Shown here: one piece after another, positions 62,840-64,000 of the stretch
How positions within the stretch are numbered: the first letter of the stretch is position 1
How the letters are laid out: each line of letters begins with the position of its first letter
Assembly: GCF_031851795.1 (NCBI RefSeq)
Contig: NZ_CP134696.1
Coordinates: 6,758,001-6,822,000, forward strand
DNA: 64,000 nucleotides
Direction: 5' to 3'
From: Pontibacter sp. G13
GTDB taxonomy: Bacteria > Bacteroidota > Bacteroidia > J057
The notes under the pieces: generated by a model
What the model saw: the letters and a program-made list of their open reading frames with translations, nothing else
What the model was told of the DNA's origin: nothing
The model's database searches: none
Position numbers and translations under genes: made by a program

Positions 62840-63412
62840 ATGACCCATTTTGACCAGTATCTCCGCAATCTCGTAGCCCTTCCTTCCAATGAGCGAGACC
62901 TTCTTCTCCAAATTTCTAAACTCAAGACCTTTGCCAAGGAACAAATAATTGTTCAAGCCAATGAGCGGTTTGATCAAGAGGTATTTATCGAAAAAGGCGT
63001 GGTGAAAGCCTTCATTGTCGACGAGGAGGGAAATAACAAGAGTACTGGATTTTTCGAGGAGGGGAGTTTCATGAGTATGGCCAGCCTCAGAAATCACCAA
63101 GGAAAATCCCTCCATAATTATCAGGCACTCGGGACAGTACATCTCATGACTTTTGAAGCGCCAAGACTAAGGACATTCTTTTCCCGAAATAAACAGCTCT
63201 CCAAAATAGGGGCGAACATCAAAGAACAAGAGATGAAAAGAATGGCGGAAAGGGATAAATGCCTGCTACAGGTAACGGCCATCGATAAATATGCAGCATT
63301 TCAGAAATGTTATCCGACGATCGAACGGTTTATTTCCCAAAAACATATTGCCTCTTATCTGGGAATTACCCCCGTTTCCCTGAGTCGCGTTAAAGCTAAA
63401 TTGAAATCATAA
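62840..63412 (+). CDS. Crp/Fnr-family transcriptional regulator
   Basis: 190 residues from ATG 62840 (a TTG three codons upstream is in frame). Cyclic-nucleotide-binding-like jelly roll (FAKEQIIVQANERFDQEVFIEKGVVKAFIVDEEGNNKSTGFFEEGSFMSMASL) and a C-terminal HTH (ISQKHIASYLGITPVSLSRVKAKL). Likely an activator responding to a small effector. Divergent from icd; a membrane gene follows downstream. Confidence 0.88.
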   Translation: MTHFDQYLRNLVALPSNERDLLLQISKLKTFAKEQIIVQANERFDQEVFIEKGVVKAFIVDEEGNNKSTGFFEEGSFMSMASLRNHQGKSLHNYQALGTVHLMTFEAPRLRTFFSRNKQLSKIGANIKEQEMKRMAERDKCLLQVTAIDKYAAFQKCYPTIERFISQKHIASYLGITPVSLSRVKAKLKS

Positions 63413-63476
63413 CATTTGATAACAACATCCTATATCCTTTTGGACAGTTTTGAGCCAACGATTCAACATTGTTGGT

Positions 63477-64000
63477 ATGAAAAAACTAATCACCTTTCTT
63501 CATGAAAATGGCACGTATGCAGTCGCCATTTCAACGCTAGCTGTCGGGTTCTGTATTCAATATGTCCTGATCGCGCATTTCCTGCCAGCATTTCTCGATC
63601 ACGCTGGGGGATTGAAAAATCCTGACCAGCTTTTGAGCTATAGTGCGGCTTACTTGGAGGAACTGTATGGAATGCTCGGGGTTGAAGGTCGAGCCTTTTA
63701 TGCCCAAATGCTTTCTGTAGATTTTGGATATGCCACCATTTCGGGAGTGGGGTATTCGCTACTGTTGGCCGCCTTGTCCAAACAGCGCAAATGGTTCATT
63801 CTCTTGCCGTTGATGACGACCCTGTTTGATGTTGCCGAAAATACTTTGCAGTTGATCCTGATGCGTCAATATCCGATGCTATCTCCTACAGGGGTAACGG
63901 TAGCCAGTGTTTTGACTTCGGCAAAGATGATTACCGGAATGGTCGTTCTCTTGTTGATCATGTATTGGGTTGGAGCGAATGTGGTCCGATGGGCAAGGAG
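63477..64000 (+). CDS. Membrane protein, truncated by window end
   Basis: 174 complete codons from ATG 63477, open to the right edge. Segments TYAVAISTLAVGFCIQYVLIAHFL, SGVGYSLLLAALSKQRKWFILLPLMTTLFDVAENTLQLIL and MITGMVVLLLIMYWVG are transmembrane. No family recognised. 64 bases downstream of the Crp/Fnr gene, possibly its target. Confidence 0.75.
   Translation, partial: MKKLITFLHENGTYAVAISTLAVGFCIQYVLIAHFLPAFLDHAGGLKNPDQLLSYSAAYLEELYGMLGVEGRAFYAQMLSVDFGYATISGVGYSLLLAALSKQRKWFILLPLMTTLFDVAENTLQLILMRQYPMLSPTGVTVASVLTSAKMITGMVVLLLIMYWVGANVVRWAR

Overview
The window looks like chromosomal DNA of a member of the Bacteroidota. The evidence is the type of genes present (DUF5916 and BNR/VPS10-like secreted proteins, EcsC, SCO/cytochrome c, a short GntZ-type 6-phosphogluconate dehydrogenase, a long-form isocitrate dehydrogenase), many short lipoproteins with an LxxC box, weak Shine-Dalgarno sequences, and a few TAnnTTTG-type promoter elements. 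No rRNA, tRNA or marker gene is present, so I cannot name a genus.

Layout. 1-16.8 kb: end of a BNR-like protein, a BtuF-like cobalamin-binding protein, a GrpE-like small protein with a divergent Hsp70, DinB, an aldose epimerase, an SGNH hydrolase, a cobT-cobS-CWC cluster, lgt, a lactonase, a 1-Cys peroxiredoxin and a DUF5916 outer-membrane-type protein. 17-40 kb: a large VPS10/BNR protein, an MRJP-like lipoprotein, an NmrA-type reductase, an AlkA-type glycosylase, MmcQ/TfoX-like proteins, EcsC, a cystathionine gamma-synthase family enzyme, a second Hsp70-like protein fused to a kinase-like C-terminus, TonB, the oxidative pentose phosphate operon (gnd-zwf-pgl), a GH106-like protein, PhzF, and a lipoprotein-SCO-cytochrome c operon.

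40.6-52.4 kb is an accessory island and the most unusual part. A divergent ssb and a zinc-ribbon/tyrosine-recombinase operon share a 32-bp near-perfect palindrome. The recombinase is split by a -1 frameshift exactly at an A-AAA-AAG slippery heptamer. It is followed directly by an integron-like cassette array: about twelve units, two of them ORF-less tandem duplicates, all on the + strand. Each unit starts at a GTT core site, and that left core is the reverse complement of the R'' box of the unit's own attC-like site, the expected signature of excisable circular cassettes. Cargo genes are AT-rich and include small membrane proteins, a free-standing EF-Tu domain III-like protein, an NTF2-type immunity-like protein, a ParB/Srx-like protein and several unknowns. 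The recombinase lacks the extra insertion typical of IntI, so this is either a cassette cluster without an integrase beside an unrelated Xer-like enzyme, or an integron-like system served by a non-IntI recombinase. The right end of the island is decayed and holds a 38-bp perfect palindrome, a dispersed 59-bp repeat and an inverted methyltransferase gene.

52.4-64 kb returns to ordinary genes: a serine hydrolase, lipoproteins, an SDR/membrane protein/AraC operon, a YdjM-like membrane protein, a DUF4392 protein, a GAP-family membrane protein, isocitrate dehydrogenase, a Crp/Fnr regulator and a membrane protein cut by the window end.
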